Shown: positions 20,398 through 29,597, counted from the stretch's first letter. The stretch is DNA of 64,000 nt from Yoonia vestfoldensis (GCF_002158905.1 NZ_CP021431.1:2791001-2855000), one strand, 5' to 3'. Numbers and translations are program-made. Notes: generated by a model not told the origin, from the letters alone.

Positions 20398-21210
20398 ATG
20401 ACCGATTATTATGCACCCAACGGCGGCCTGCCCCCGCAAACCGACCTGCTGACCGGACGCGCGGTATTCACCACCGCCTATGCCGTGATCCCCAAAGGCG
20501 TGATGACAGATATCGTCACCAGCAACCTGCCATTCTGGGACAAGACCCGCGCCTGGGTGCTGGCGCGACCAATGTCAGGTTTCGCCGAAACCTTCAGCCA
20601 ATATATCATGGAGGTATCGCCAGGCGGCGGCAGCATCCGGCCCGAAACGGACAGAGCCGCGCAAGGCGTGATCTTCGTGGTCAAAGGCGGGTTCACCCTG
20701 ACCGTCGCGGGGATGGATCACGCGATGCGCCCCGGCAGCTATGCCTATCTGCCCGCAGGCGGCGACTGGCAGCTGCGCAATGACGGCACCGCGCCAGCGA
20801 CCTTCCATTGGCTGCGCAAAATCTATGAATCTGTCGATGGGATTGCCGCACCCGATGCCTTTGTCACCCATGAGGATGCCGCGACCACCATCGCCATGCC
20901 TGACACGAACGGCGCTTGGGCCACGACCCGTTTCGTGGACCCCGCCGACATGCGCCACGACATGCATGTCAATATCGTGACCCTGCAACCTGGCGGGGTG
21001 ATCCCCTTTGCCGAAACCCATGTCATGGAACACGGGCTTTATGTGTTGCAGGGCAAGGCGGTTTACCGGCTCAACCAGGATTGGGTCGAGGTCGAGGCGG
21101 GCGATTTCATGTGGCTGCGCGCCTTTTGCCCGCAGGCCTGTTATGCAGGCGGGCCGGGGCCGTTCCGCTATCTGCTTTACAAGGATGTGAACCGGCATAT
21201 GCCGCTTTGA
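20398..21210 (+). CDS. (S)-ureidoglycine aminohydrolase-like bicupin
   Basis: A 270-residue two-cupin protein of the AllE/UGHYD family. The N-terminal YYAPNGGLPPQTDLLTGRAV segment and the second-cupin motif ETHVMEHGLYVLQGKAVY, with its metal-binding His and Glu residues, are typical. Characterised family members release ammonia from (S)-ureidoglycine in purine breakdown, in a Mn2+-dependent reaction. It sits 13 bases after pxpA, away from any purine-catabolic gene in this window, so the substrate could differ. The ATG at 20398 follows CGGAG. A short repeat and palindrome separate it from the convergent oxidase gene. Confidence 0.85.
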   Translation: MTDYYAPNGGLPPQTDLLTGRAVFTTAYAVIPKGVMTDIVTSNLPFWDKTRAWVLARPMSGFAETFSQYIMEVSPGGGSIRPETDRAAQGVIFVVKGGFTLTVAGMDHAMRPGSYAYLPAGGDWQLRNDGTAPATFHWLRKIYESVDGIAAPDAFVTHEDAATTIAMPDTNGAWATTRFVDPADMRHDMHVNIVTLQPGGVIPFAETHVMEHGLYVLQGKAVYRLNQDWVEVEAGDFMWLRAFCPQACYAGGPGPFRYLLYKDVNRHMPL

Positions 21211-21221
21211 AAAACTTTTAT

Positions 21222-21276
21222 GCCTCCGGCGGGGATCACGGTGAATTGTGCAACAATTCACCGCGCTCGGAAGATG
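21222..21276 (+). repeat. Convergent-junction short repeat, copy D, interrupted by a perfect palindrome
   Basis: The element's left part GCCTCCGGCGGGGAT (21222-21236) and right part GCTCGGAAGATG (21265-21276) match copies A to C. Where those copies have about six bases, this one has 28, containing an 11-base perfect inverted repeat: CGGTGAATTGT (21239-21249), loop GCA, ACAATTCACCG (21253-21263). The palindrome spans the stop codon of the leftward oxidase, and the right part encodes the oxidase's last residues. Confidence 0.8.
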
Positions 21277-22286
21277 GGGGGAGTGGCGCGAAATCCGTCA
21301 GGGATCATGTCTTTGTCTTCCAGCAGCAGATCAGCCATGACCTGCCCGACCTTGGGTGCCATGCCGAAACCGATCTTGAAACCGCCATTGGCAATATATT
21401 CCCCCGCCCGCGTTGAGTGATGGCCCAAAACCGGCGCGCGGCTGGGGGCGCGGGGGCGCACACCGGCCCAGCGGGCAATGATTTCGGCGCCTTGCAGCAC
21501 CGGAAAGGCGGCGATGGCCCGCGCGATCACGTCATCAAGGGCGGTGTCGGTGCTGGCGGGATCGGTGAAATCGCGTTCGGAGGTAGAGCCAATGGCGACG
21601 GTGCCGTCCAGATGCGGGATGATATGCAAAGCATCGGCAAAAAGCTGCGGGCTGCCCGCCGCGTCAAAGCGCAAAAGCGCCGCCTGCCCTTTGACGCCAT
21701 TGCCGCCGATCTCGGCCATGCCTGCCCAGCCGGTGGCCCAGACGATCTTGCCCTGCGCCGTGCCTGCGCGCAGGATACTGCCGCCCAAAGCTGCCACCGC
21801 ATCCGCCAAGGCGCGCGTCGCGCGGCGGGGATGGACCAGTGCAGACAGCGTGTCGCGCACGACGTAACCGCTGGGCGATGGCGGCATCCAAGCCGTATCG
21901 GTGATTGGTTCGACCTGCCATGTCGCCAGCCCCTGCCAGAGGTCTTTGGCAGATGCCCCGCGCGCGCGTGCCAGCGCCACCGCATTCTCATCCGCCAAAG
22001 GTTGCAAACGCCCGCTGCGCGCATAGCCGGTGTCCGCCCCGGTCAGCGCGCTGACATCCGCCCAGAAGTCTTGCGCCATGATCAGGCTGTCGAATTGGAA
22101 CGCCTTTTTGTCATTCCAATGTTCGGGCACATGCGGGGCCAGCGCACCGACCAGCCCGCCGCTGGCCCCTGCGGCCACACCGGCAGGGTCGATCACCTGC
22201 ACCTTGGCCCCGCGCCGCGCGCAGGCGTAGGCCACCGACAGACCAAAGACACCCGCGCCCATGACCGTGATATCAGCAATTGCCAT
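21258..22286 (-). CDS. FAD-dependent DAO-type oxidoreductase; possible MnmC oxidase half
   Basis: A 342-residue flavoprotein of the D-amino-acid oxidase/glycine oxidase family. GAGVFGLSVAYACARRG is the FAD Rossmann motif, GASGGLVGALAPHVPEHWN follows the glycine oxidase pattern, and the C-terminal WAGVRPRAPSRAPVLG and ANGGFKIGFGMAPKVG close the FAD site. It is divergent from mnmD, with only 47 bases between. In E. coli MnmC an MnmD-like methyltransferase is fused to an FAD oxidase of this same fold, so this protein may supply the oxidase half (cmnm5 to nm5 at tRNA wobble uridine). A stand-alone amino acid oxidase remains possible. Its final residues (IFRAR) lie in an intergenic repeat. Confidence 0.8.
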   Translation of the reverse strand: MAIADITVMGAGVFGLSVAYACARRGAKVQVIDPAGVAAGASGGLVGALAPHVPEHWNDKKAFQFDSLIMAQDFWADVSALTGADTGYARSGRLQPLADENAVALARARGASAKDLWQGLATWQVEPITDTAWMPPSPSGYVVRDTLSALVHPRRATRALADAVAALGGSILRAGTAQGKIVWATGWAGMAEIGGNGVKGQAALLRFDAAGSPQLFADALHIIPHLDGTVAIGSTSERDFTDPASTDTALDDVIARAIAAFPVLQGAEIIARWAGVRPRAPSRAPVLGHHSTRAGEYIANGGFKIGFGMAPKVGQVMADLLLEDKDMIPDGFRATPPIFRAR

Positions 22287-22333
22287 TCCGCGCCCTTCCG
22301 CTCAAAGATGCCTCTGACCTAGGGCAGACCGGC

Positions 22334-23014
22334 ATGACAGACCAGACAGCAAAACTCGATTGGCGGGATGGCGTGCCGATCGCGCGTGATTTCGACGATC
22401 CATATTTCTCGCTCGATGACGGATTGGCCGAGACGCGGCATGTGTTCCTGGATGGCAATGATCTGCCCGCGCGGTTTGGCGGCGATCTGCGGATCGGCGA
22501 ATTGGGCTTTGGCACCGGGCTGAACCTGCTGGTGACATGGGACGCCTGGGTGCAGGCAGACAGGCCCGGCAGGCTGGATTTCACCTCTTTCGAGGCTTTC
22601 CCGATGGCGCAGGCCGACATGGCCGCAGCTTTGGCGCATTTCCCGACGCTGGCAGGCTATGCCGCAAAGCTGCTGGCGGCATGGACGCCCGGCACAGGGC
22701 CCGTGGCGCTGGACGACGGGCTGACGCTAGAGGTCATCATCGGCGATGCGCGTTTGACGCTGCCCGCTTGGCAAGGGGCGGCGGATGCCTGGTATCTGGA
22801 CGGCTTTTCCCCCGCCAAAAACCCCGAGCTTTGGGAACCTGCGCTTTTGCAGGCGGTGGCGGCGCATACCCGCATGGGCGGCACAGCGGCAACCTATAGT
22901 GCGGCGGGACATATCCGGCGCGCGCTGGCTGATGCCGGATTCACGGTGACCCGCCACCCCGGATATGGACGCAAGCGGCATATGACCCGCGCAAGGATGC
23001 AAGATGCAGACTAA
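22334..23014 (+). CDS. mnmD: tRNA 5-aminomethyl-2-thiouridine methyltransferase MnmD
   Basis: A 226-residue SAM-dependent methyltransferase of the DUF752/MnmD family. The SAM-binding motif GELGFGTGLNLL (about 56-67) and the family signature WYLDGFSPAKNPELW (about 155-169) are clear. It should methylate nm5s2U to mnm5s2U at the tRNA wobble position. It equals the N-terminal half of bifunctional E. coli MnmC; the oxidase half is not fused here. The ATG at 22334 is chosen as the natural N-terminus (MTDQTAKLDW); a longer reading to 22280 would overlap the divergent gene's start. The DMT transporter begins 11 bases before its stop. Confidence 0.92.
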   Translation: MTDQTAKLDWRDGVPIARDFDDPYFSLDDGLAETRHVFLDGNDLPARFGGDLRIGELGFGTGLNLLVTWDAWVQADRPGRLDFTSFEAFPMAQADMAAALAHFPTLAGYAAKLLAAWTPGTGPVALDDGLTLEVIIGDARLTLPAWQGAADAWYLDGFSPAKNPELWEPALLQAVAAHTRMGGTAATYSAAGHIRRALADAGFTVTRHPGYGRKRHMTRARMQDAD

Positions 23015-23879
23015 TACGAGGCTCGGGATCATGCTGATGATCCTCACGACCTTTATCTTCGCGATACAGGACGGGATTTCGCAGCATCTGGCCGCAAACA
23101 ACAATGTCGTGATGATCGTGATGATCCGCTACTGGTTCTTTGCGGCTTTCGTGATCGCCATCGCGCGGCGGCAATCAGGGTCGATCCGGGCGGCGGCACG
23201 GACCAGGCAACCTGTGCTGCAAATCGCGCGCGGCACGCTGCTGGCGTTGGAAATCTGCGTGATGGTCACCGCCTTCGTCTATCTGGGGCTGGTGGAAAGC
23301 CATGCGATATTCGCTTGCTATCCGCTGCTGATCGCCGCCTTGTCCGGCCCCGTACTGGGCGAAACTGTGGGCTGGCGGCGCTGGGTGGCGATCGGGATCG
23401 GCTTTATCGGCGTGCTGGTGATCCTGCAGCCGGGCTTTGCGGTGTTTTCGCCCGCCGCCGCGATCCCGCTGGCTTCGGCCTTCATGTTCGCGCTTTACGG
23501 GCTTTTGACGCGCTATGCGGCGCGACAGGACAATACCACCACCTCGTTTTTCTGGACCGGCACATCGGGGGCGGTGGTGATGACATTGGTGGGTATCTGG
23601 TTCTGGGAACCGATGTCGGCATCCGACTGGCGCTGGATGATCACGCTTTGCATCACGGGGGCTGCCGCGCATTGGCTGCTGATCAAAACCTACGAGGTCG
23701 CCGAGGCAAGCGCGGTCCAGCCCTTTGCCTATCTGCAACTGGTTTTCGCCAGTATCATTGGCGTCACCCTGATGGGCGAGACGATCCGCCCCAACGTCGC
23801 CATCGGCGCCGCCATCGTCGTGGGTGCCGGGCTTTTTACATTGTGGCGCGCCCGCCAGAAAGCCGCATCTTCAGAGTAG
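23004..23879 (+). CDS. DMT superfamily (EamA) transporter
   Basis: A 291-residue inner-membrane protein with about ten hydrophobic helices in two EamA repeats (roughly 5-135 and 150-285). The motifs FYLGLVESHAIFA-like and QPFAYLQLVFASIIGV fit drug/metabolite exporters. The exported compound is unknown. Its start overlaps the mnmD stop by 11 bases, so it is probably translationally coupled. The stop codon and last residues lie within intergenic repeat copy C, so the C-terminal tail is partly repeat-derived. Confidence 0.9.
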   Translation: MQTNTRLGIMLMILTTFIFAIQDGISQHLAANNNVVMIVMIRYWFFAAFVIAIARRQSGSIRAAARTRQPVLQIARGTLLALEICVMVTAFVYLGLVESHAIFACYPLLIAALSGPVLGETVGWRRWVAIGIGFIGVLVILQPGFAVFSPAAAIPLASAFMFALYGLLTRYAARQDNTTTSFFWTGTSGAVVMTLVGIWFWEPMSASDWRWMITLCITGAAAHWLLIKTYEVAEASAVQPFAYLQLVFASIIGVTLMGETIRPNVAIGAAIVVGAGLFTLWRARQKAASSE

Positions 23880-23899
23880 AAATATCCCCGCCGGAGGCC
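23866..23899 (-). repeat. Convergent-junction short repeat, copy C
   Basis: On the minus strand this reads GGCCTCCGGCGGGGATATTT then CTACTCTGAAGATG. It differs from copies A and B mainly in the right half. It overlaps the last codons and stop of the DMT transporter and ends ten bases before the stop of the convergent lytic transglycosylase. Confidence 0.8.
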
Positions 23900-23908
23900 A
23901 GAAAGTTC

Positions 23909-25870
23909 TTAATCCCGCGCCGGTCGCGCCACAGGGCGCAACACCGGCTTTTGCCCGATCAGCAGCGCCGTGAACCGCACCGGCCCGGCCTGCCCGCTCA
24001 GCCGTGCCTGATAGACCGGCAGGCTTTCGGTGACGCGCTGCACATAATTGCGGGTCTCGACAAAGGGGATATGCTCGATCCAGTCCACCACATCCATCTG
24101 CCGCAGGCGCGGATCGCCGCGTTCGCGCATCCATGCGCGCGGGCGGCTGGGACCGGCGTTATAGCCTGCGGCGATCATCACCGGGCTGGGGCCGAATTCA
24201 TCCTGCAGATAGGCCAGATAGGCCGCCCCCAAAGTGGCATTGTAAGGCCAGTCGCTGGTCAGCCGGGCGCGCGAATAGGGCAGGCCCAGCCAGCCTGCGA
24301 CCTCTTCCGCCGTGGCGGGCATGACCTGCATCAGGCCCAGCGCGCCAACGGGGCTGGCAATGCCGATGTTGAATTCGCTTTCGCGCCGCGCAATCGACAG
24401 GGCAAGGGCCGGATCAACCGGCAGGTCCATCTGCGCCAGATCATGCACAGGGTAATAGATTTCCGGCATGACGATGCCGCGCGCCGCTGCGGTCTTGCCC
24501 AGCAACAGGGTGTAATAATCCTCGTCGATGGATGACAGATAGGCCCCCAAGGCGCGCAGGGCGTCAGGCTCCAGCCGCTCGCCAAGGGCGGCAAAGAAGG
24601 TCACGGCAGCGCCCCGTTCGCCCCCCGCCAGCAGGATCAGCGCCGCGCGGGTCAGGTCATCGTCGAACACCGGCGCGCCTTGCCAGGCGATATCGGCCCC
24701 GACCAAACCCGCATCCAGTGGCCGGTCGATCCGTTCCGAGGCCAAGAGCCCATAGAATGTCGTCTGGTGGTCTGCCGCGCGCGCATAGGCGGCAATGGCC
24801 AGATCATTATTGCCCTTCACATCCTGCGCCCGCCCGATCCAATATTGCATCCGCGCCACGGATATCGGGCCAGAGACCCGCGCCGCCGCCCTGTCGAAAT
24901 GCGCCAGCGCTTGCACCGGATTTCCCTGATAGATCAGCGCGATATAGCCTGCGAGCCATTCCAGATCGGCAAAAGCCTCACCCTCGGCCAGAAAATGGCT
25001 GGCGGCCAATGCATAGGCCAGATCGGCGCGGCCTTCGCGCATGTGCCAGCGCGCCAACACCCGCCGGTAGCCCGACCAACGGAACGGGTCTTGCAAGGCG
25101 GCAGCACTGGTCGATTGCGCGCGCAGCACCTCGGTCGCCTCGGTCCAATCGCCGCGCGCCGCCAGCCAGCTATAGCGCGCATAAAGCAGGCCGGGTGTAT
25201 CACGCAGCGCCGCTGGCACGGCATTGAACAAAGGCAGCATATTGTCGGTGCCGGTGGCATAGCCGATGCGCGCGGCGATCAGGGCACGTTGATCTGCGGG
25301 CAGCACCGGCAGCAGGCGCGCGGCATCACTGCTGCGCCCGCGCCAGAGCAGCGCATCCGCGCGCGCCACATGCCACGGGGCAAGCCTGTCCGCGAAACTG
25401 GCCATCATCACGGCATGGCCATCCGCGTCCATCCCCAGCGTCAGCCAGGCATTGCGCAAGGCGGCCTCGGCGGCCTCGGCCTGTCCTGTGGCGCGCAAGG
25501 CCGCGACCAGCCGGACGACACCGGCGCCCGTTGCAGGGGGGACCGCATCGAACCATGCGATGACATTCTGCGGATCGGCGTCAGCGGGGATCAGTGGCTC
25601 GGCGGCGCGGCGCAGCTGGGACAGACCCGGCCAATCGGGGCGCGCAGCGACAAAGGCAGGGTAATCCGCGAATTCCGCGTCACCCGCGCGCAACCGCAGC
25701 CAAGTCAGCACGTCGCGCGCCACCGGATCGGCATTTGCCAGCAGCAGATCGGCGGCCTCTCGATCCTCGGCCGCAAGCACCACAGCCGCCACAGCGCTCT
25801 GGTCGATCTGCTGCGCTGCAACCGGCATGGCCACCATGCAGGATAGAAAACAAAGGGCCGAAAGACGCAT
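23909..25870 (-). CDS. slt: Soluble lytic murein transglycosylase
   Basis: A 653-residue periplasmic enzyme that cleaves peptidoglycan glycan strands to form 1,6-anhydro products. The start at 25870 gives a classical signal peptide (MRLSALCFLSCMVAMPVAAQ). A long helical superhelical region (about 30-470) precedes the SLT catalytic domain. The catalytic Glu is about residue 497 in RRESEFN, followed by GALGLMQVMP and YNAGPSR. This is the Slt70 layout. The open frame continues far upstream on this strand, but that part is antisense to dapA and not real. dapA is divergent, 147 bases away. Confidence 0.93.
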   Translation of the reverse strand: MRLSALCFLSCMVAMPVAAQQIDQSAVAAVVLAAEDREAADLLLANADPVARDVLTWLRLRAGDAEFADYPAFVAARPDWPGLSQLRRAAEPLIPADADPQNVIAWFDAVPPATGAGVVRLVAALRATGQAEAAEAALRNAWLTLGMDADGHAVMMASFADRLAPWHVARADALLWRGRSSDAARLLPVLPADQRALIAARIGYATGTDNMLPLFNAVPAALRDTPGLLYARYSWLAARGDWTEATEVLRAQSTSAAALQDPFRWSGYRRVLARWHMREGRADLAYALAASHFLAEGEAFADLEWLAGYIALIYQGNPVQALAHFDRAAARVSGPISVARMQYWIGRAQDVKGNNDLAIAAYARAADHQTTFYGLLASERIDRPLDAGLVGADIAWQGAPVFDDDLTRAALILLAGGERGAAVTFFAALGERLEPDALRALGAYLSSIDEDYYTLLLGKTAAARGIVMPEIYYPVHDLAQMDLPVDPALALSIARRESEFNIGIASPVGALGLMQVMPATAEEVAGWLGLPYSRARLTSDWPYNATLGAAYLAYLQDEFGPSPVMIAAGYNAGPSRPRAWMRERGDPRLRQMDVVDWIEHIPFVETRNYVQRVTESLPVYQARLSGQAGPVRFTALLIGQKPVLRPVARPARD

Positions 25871-26017
25871 CAGGATCACCGCTCTTGATTGTTTTTCTGC
25901 AGGGTAAACCAGCCATGCGCCAAGGCAACTGACAAACTTGGCAACAGGCGCAAAGGCGTCTAGGGTCCGCGCGATTTCGCCAAGACGGGAATCGTCCCGC
26001 AGATAAGGAAACGTCGC

Positions 26018-26890
26018 ATGTTCAAGGGTTCCATTCCCGCGCTGGTCACACCGTTCGCAAACGGGCAGGTGGATGTCGCGACGCTGAAAAAACTGGTCAA
26101 CTGGCATGTGGACCAGGGCAGCCAGGGCTTGGTGCCTGTGGGCACCACCGGCGAAAGCCCGACCCTGACCCATGAAGAACATGACATGGTCGTCGAAATC
26201 GTGGTGCAAGAGGCCGCAGGCCGTATCCCTGTCATCGCAGGTGCCGGATCGAACAATACGATTGAAACCGTGCGTCTGGTGCAGGCCGCCAAAACGGCCG
26301 GGGCCGATGCCGCCCTTGTGGTGACCCCCTATTACAACAAGCCGACCCAAGCCGGGCTGATCGCCCATTTCACCGCCGCTGCCGATTGTGGCCTGCCGGT
26401 GATCATCTACAATATCCCCGGCCGGTCCGCCGTGGATATGACCCCCGACACGATGGGCGAACTGGCGCGCCACCCGATGATCATCGGCGTCAAGGACGCA
26501 ACCGGCGATCTGGCCCGCGTGCCCAAGCAACGGCTGCGTTGCGGCGCTGATTTCGTGCAATTGTCGGGCGAGGATGCCACCGCACTGGGTTTCAACGCGC
26601 ATGGCGGGGTGGGCTGCATTTCGGTCACCGCCAATGTCGCCCCGGCACTTTGTGCGGCGTTTCAGGAAAGCACCCTCGCAGGCGATTACGCCAAGGCGTT
26701 GTTGCAGCTGGACCGTCTGATGCCCCTGCATGAGGCGATTTTCACCGAGCCGGGCGTCGCGGGCGCAAAATACGGCATGTCGCTGCTGGGGCTGTGTTCG
26801 GACGAGGTCCGCAGCCCGTTGACCCCGCTGACCGATGCGACCAAGGCCAGGATGCGCGCGGCGATGGTGCATGCGGGCTTGCTGAGCTGA
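26018..26890 (+). CDS. dapA: 4-hydroxy-tetrahydrodipicolinate synthase
   Basis: A 290-residue TIM-barrel enzyme that condenses pyruvate with aspartate semialdehyde in the lysine/diaminopimelate pathway. Conserved pieces are [10 protein letters not shown] (about 41-50), YYNKPTQAG, and Tyr131 in IIYNIPGRS. The Schiff-base Lys159 is in GVKDATGD. Length is typical. AAGGAAA precedes the ATG. smpB follows 23 bases downstream. A second gene of the same pathway, lysA, lies about 11 kb away in another operon. Confidence 0.97.
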   Translation: MFKGSIPALVTPFANGQVDVATLKKLVNWHVDQGSQGLVPVGTTGESPTLTHEEHDMVVEIVVQEAAGRIPVIAGAGSNNTIETVRLVQAAKTAGADAALVVTPYYNKPTQAGLIAHFTAAADCGLPVIIYNIPGRSAVDMTPDTMGELARHPMIIGVKDATGDLARVPKQRLRCGADFVQLSGEDATALGFNAHGGVGCISVTANVAPALCAAFQESTLAGDYAKALLQLDRLMPLHEAIFTEPGVAGAKYGMSLLGLCSDEVRSPLTPLTDATKARMRAAMVHAGLLS

Positions 26891-26913
26891 GGCCAAGCGC
26901 CTATCTGGGACGC

Positions 26914-27387
26914 ATGGCCAAGAAGACCGAAAAGACGAATTACAAGGTCGTCGCCGAGAACCGGCGCGCCCGCTATGATTATGCCATCGAGGATGATATC
27001 GAGGTCGGGATCATCCTGACCGGGTCAGAGGTGAAATCCTTGCGCGTGGGCCAATCGAATATTGCCGACAGCTATGCCTCGGTTGATAACGGCGAATTAT
27101 GGCTGACCAATGCCTATATCGCGCCTTACGAGCGCGCGATGTTCAGCCATGAGGAACGCCGCAAACGCAAATTGCTGGTCAGCCGCAAGGAATTGGCGCG
27201 CCTTTGGAATGCGACCAAGCGCGAGGGCATGACGCTGGTGCCTTTGGTGATGTATTTCAATGACCGCGGCCTCGTGAAGCTGAAGATCGCAACCGCCAAG
27301 GGCAAGAAAAACCACGACAAACGCGCCACCGAGGCCGCCCGCGACTGGGGCCGCCAGAAGCAACGGCTCTTGCGGCACGGCGAGTAA
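26914..27387 (+). CDS. smpB: SsrA-binding protein SmpB
   Basis: A 157-residue RNA-binding protein that delivers tmRNA to stalled ribosomes. The N-terminal [12 protein letters not shown], the central [18 protein letters not shown] and ANAYI-like strands form the OB-fold. The C-terminal basic tail ([20 protein letters not shown]) enters the decoding site. An upstream in-frame extension overlaps dapA and is not needed. The gene follows dapA on the same strand and ends before GC-rich hairpins. Confidence 0.97.
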   Translation: MAKKTEKTNYKVVAENRRARYDYAIEDDIEVGIILTGSEVKSLRVGQSNIADSYASVDNGELWLTNAYIAPYERAMFSHEERRKRKLLVSRKELARLWNATKREGMTLVPLVMYFNDRGLVKLKIATAKGKKNHDKRATEAARDWGRQKQRLLRHGE

Positions 27388-27452
27388 GGGGCGCTGCCCC
27401 TCGGCCCGGACAGGTCCGGTCCTCACCCCGGAGTATTTTTGGAAAAAAGAAG
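27388..27452 (+). repeat. Post-smpB hairpins and a divergent repeat copy E
   Basis: Directly after the smpB stop is GGGGC-GCT-GCCCC (27388-27400), then CCGGAC-AG-GTCCGG (27406-27419), then CCCCGGAGTATTTTTGG and AAAAAAGAAG (27426-27452). The last part loosely resembles the convergent-junction repeat (CGG..G.ATATTT.GG...GAAGA.G). It is probably the smpB transcript end, although no hairpin is placed directly before a T-run. Confidence 0.5.
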
Positions 27453-27538
27453 CTGGCAGGACGGGGGCAGGCGGTGGTCCCTTGTTTCCATGCGGGTTGC
27501 GCGCTAGTCACGCATCCATGCGATCAAAGGGCAAGATC

Positions 27539-28405
27539 ATGACCAAACCCGCGCCGGATGATGCCAAAACGCTGGTCAGCACCGATTGGCTGCTGGACCA
27601 TCTGAAGGACCCTGACCTGCGCGTTCTGGATGCAAGCTGGTATCTGCCCGACGCTGGCCGGTCCGGGCTTGCCGAATATGCCGTCGGTCACATTCCCGGC
27701 GCGCGGTTTTTCGACATCGACGAAATCAGCGATCTACGCTCGGAATTGCCGCATATGGCGCCACCGGTCGAGAAATTCATGTCCCGGATGCGCGCGATGG
27801 GTGTGGGCGACGGCCATCAGGTCGTGGTCTATGACGGCGCGGGCCTGTTTTCGGCGGCGCGGGTCTGGTGGCTGTTCCGGCTGATGGGCCATGATGCCGT
27901 GGCCGTGCTGGATGGTGGCCTGCCGAAATGGCTGGCCGAGGGCAAGCCTGTCACCACCGCCCCGCCCGTGATCCGCGACCGCCACATGACCGTGCAGCGC
28001 CGCGCGCAGATGGTCCGCGATGTGACCGATGTCGCGCGTGCGGCCAAGCTGGGCGATCATGTGATCATCGATGCCCGCGCGCCCGGACGGTTCCGTGGCG
28101 AAACACCCGAACCCCGCCCCGGCATGCGGTCGGGCCATATCCCGGGGTCGCGCAACGTATTTTATCAAGACCTGCTGAGTGCCGATGGCACGATGAAGCC
28201 ACCCGCAGCCCTGCGTGCCGTTTTCACCGATGCGGGCGTCGATCTGGACAAGCCCGCGATCACGACCTGCGGGTCGGGGGTCACGGCGGCTGTGCTGTCG
28301 CTCGCCCTGGACCGGATCGGCAAGACCGATCACGCACTTTACGATGGCTCTTGGTCCGAATGGGGCATGTATGCCGATCTTCCACTTGCAACCGGAGCCG
28401 CCTGA
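27539..28405 (+). CDS. sseA: 3-mercaptopyruvate sulfurtransferase
   Basis: A 288-residue protein of two rhodanese domains (about 10-140 and 160-285). The active-site loop is CGSGVTA with Cys244, the form typical of mercaptopyruvate rather than thiosulfate sulfurtransferases. It transfers sulfur from 3-mercaptopyruvate to thiol acceptors or cyanide. The ATG at 27539 follows AAAGGG. The next gene, an aminotransferase, starts in its stop codon (TGATG). The pairing fits a route in which transamination of cysteine would yield 3-mercaptopyruvate, but that link is inference. Confidence 0.93.
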   Translation: MTKPAPDDAKTLVSTDWLLDHLKDPDLRVLDASWYLPDAGRSGLAEYAVGHIPGARFFDIDEISDLRSELPHMAPPVEKFMSRMRAMGVGDGHQVVVYDGAGLFSAARVWWLFRLMGHDAVAVLDGGLPKWLAEGKPVTTAPPVIRDRHMTVQRRAQMVRDVTDVARAAKLGDHVIIDARAPGRFRGETPEPRPGMRSGHIPGSRNVFYQDLLSADGTMKPPAALRAVFTDAGVDLDKPAITTCGSGVTAAVLSLALDRIGKTDHALYDGSWSEWGMYADLPLATGAA

Positions 28406-29589
28406 TGCTGCACAACCTGCACCCGCAACCCGCCGACAAGATCCTGATGCTGATGGCCGAATACCGCGCCGATCCGCGCAGCGACAAGATCGACCTTGGC
28501 GTCGGCGTCTACAAGGACGCCACCGGCAACACCCCCGTGATGCGCGCCGTCAAAGAGGCCGAGCGCCGGATCCTGGCCGACCAGACCACCAAGGCCTATA
28601 CCGGGCTGGCCGGTGATCCTGCCTTTGGTACGGCAATCCGCGATCTGGTGCTGGGCGACAGTGTCGCGGCTGACCGCGTGGCCTGTGTGGCGACACCGGG
28701 TGGGACGGGGGCGATCCGGCAGGCGCTGGAACTGATCCGCATGGCCACACCCGAGGCCACGATATGGCTGTCGAACCCGACTTGGCCGAACCATCCGTCG
28801 ATCATCAAATATCTTGGCATGAAAATGGCCGAATACCGCTATTTCGACAATGCGACGCGCGGCGTGGATTTTGACGGGCTGATGGCCGATCTGGATGCGC
28901 TGAAGGCAGGCGATGTCGTGCTGCTGCACGGCTGCTGCCATAACCCCACCGGCGCGAACCTGACATCTGACCAGATGGCGCAGGTCATTGCCTTGATGCA
29001 GGACCGTGGCGCCGTGCCATTTGTCGATATCGCCTATCAGGGCTTTGGCGACGGGCTGGAGGCTGACGCCCAGATCACCCGCCAGATCGCGGCCGCATTC
29101 GACAATTGCCTGATTGCCGCCAGCTGTTCCAAGAACTTCGGCATCTACCGCGAACGCACCGGCGCGCTGATGGCCATTGCCAAGGATGCAGATCAGCAGG
29201 CGCTGGCGCAGCAGAACCTGGCCTTTCTGAACCGGCAGAACTATTCCTTTCCGCCCGATCATGGCGCGCGGGTGGTGACCACGATCCTGACCGACCCCGC
29301 CCTGCGCGCGGAATGGGAGGCGGAGCTGGAAGAAACCCGCCTGTCCATGCTGGGGCTACGCCAACAGCTGGCCGATGAATTGAAACGCCTGACCAATAGC
29401 GACCGGTTTGATTTCCTGGCCCATCATCGCGGCATGTTCAGCCGCCTCGGCGCAACACCTGAACAGGTCGCAGCGATGCGCGCGGACAACGGGATCTATA
29501 TGGTGGGCGACAGCCGGTTCAACGTGGCAGGGCTGAACGCGCAAAGCGTTCCCGTGCTGGCGCAGGCGATTGTCACCGCAGGCATCTAA
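28405..29589 (+). CDS. tyrB: Aromatic amino acid / aspartate aminotransferase (class I fold, PLP)
   Basis: A 394-residue PLP-dependent enzyme of the aspartate/tyrosine aminotransferase group. Conserved segments are GVGVYKDATGNTPVMRAVK, the substrate/PLP region CCHNPTGANL, FVDIAYQGFGDGLE, and the PLP Schiff-base lysine at about 243 in SCSKNFGIYRERTGAL. Length and motifs match the TyrB/AspC subfamily Ia, the form used for aromatic 2-oxo acids in Paracoccus and Rhodobacter relatives. It starts within the sulfurtransferase stop. Preference for aromatic over aspartate substrate cannot be decided from motifs alone. Confidence 0.92.
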   Translation: MLHNLHPQPADKILMLMAEYRADPRSDKIDLGVGVYKDATGNTPVMRAVKEAERRILADQTTKAYTGLAGDPAFGTAIRDLVLGDSVAADRVACVATPGGTGAIRQALELIRMATPEATIWLSNPTWPNHPSIIKYLGMKMAEYRYFDNATRGVDFDGLMADLDALKAGDVVLLHGCCHNPTGANLTSDQMAQVIALMQDRGAVPFVDIAYQGFGDGLEADAQITRQIAAAFDNCLIAASCSKNFGIYRERTGALMAIAKDADQQALAQQNLAFLNRQNYSFPPDHGARVVTTILTDPALRAEWEAELEETRLSMLGLRQQLADELKRLTNSDRFDFLAHHRGMFSRLGATPEQVAAMRADNGIYMVGDSRFNVAGLNAQSVPVLAQAIVTAGI

Positions 29590-29597
29590 GGCAGCGG

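Noticed and set aside
25871..26896. Upstream extension of the lytic transglycosylase frame by about 340 codons
   Set aside because: The extension is antisense to dapA. A proper signal peptide begins at 25870, which fixes the real start.
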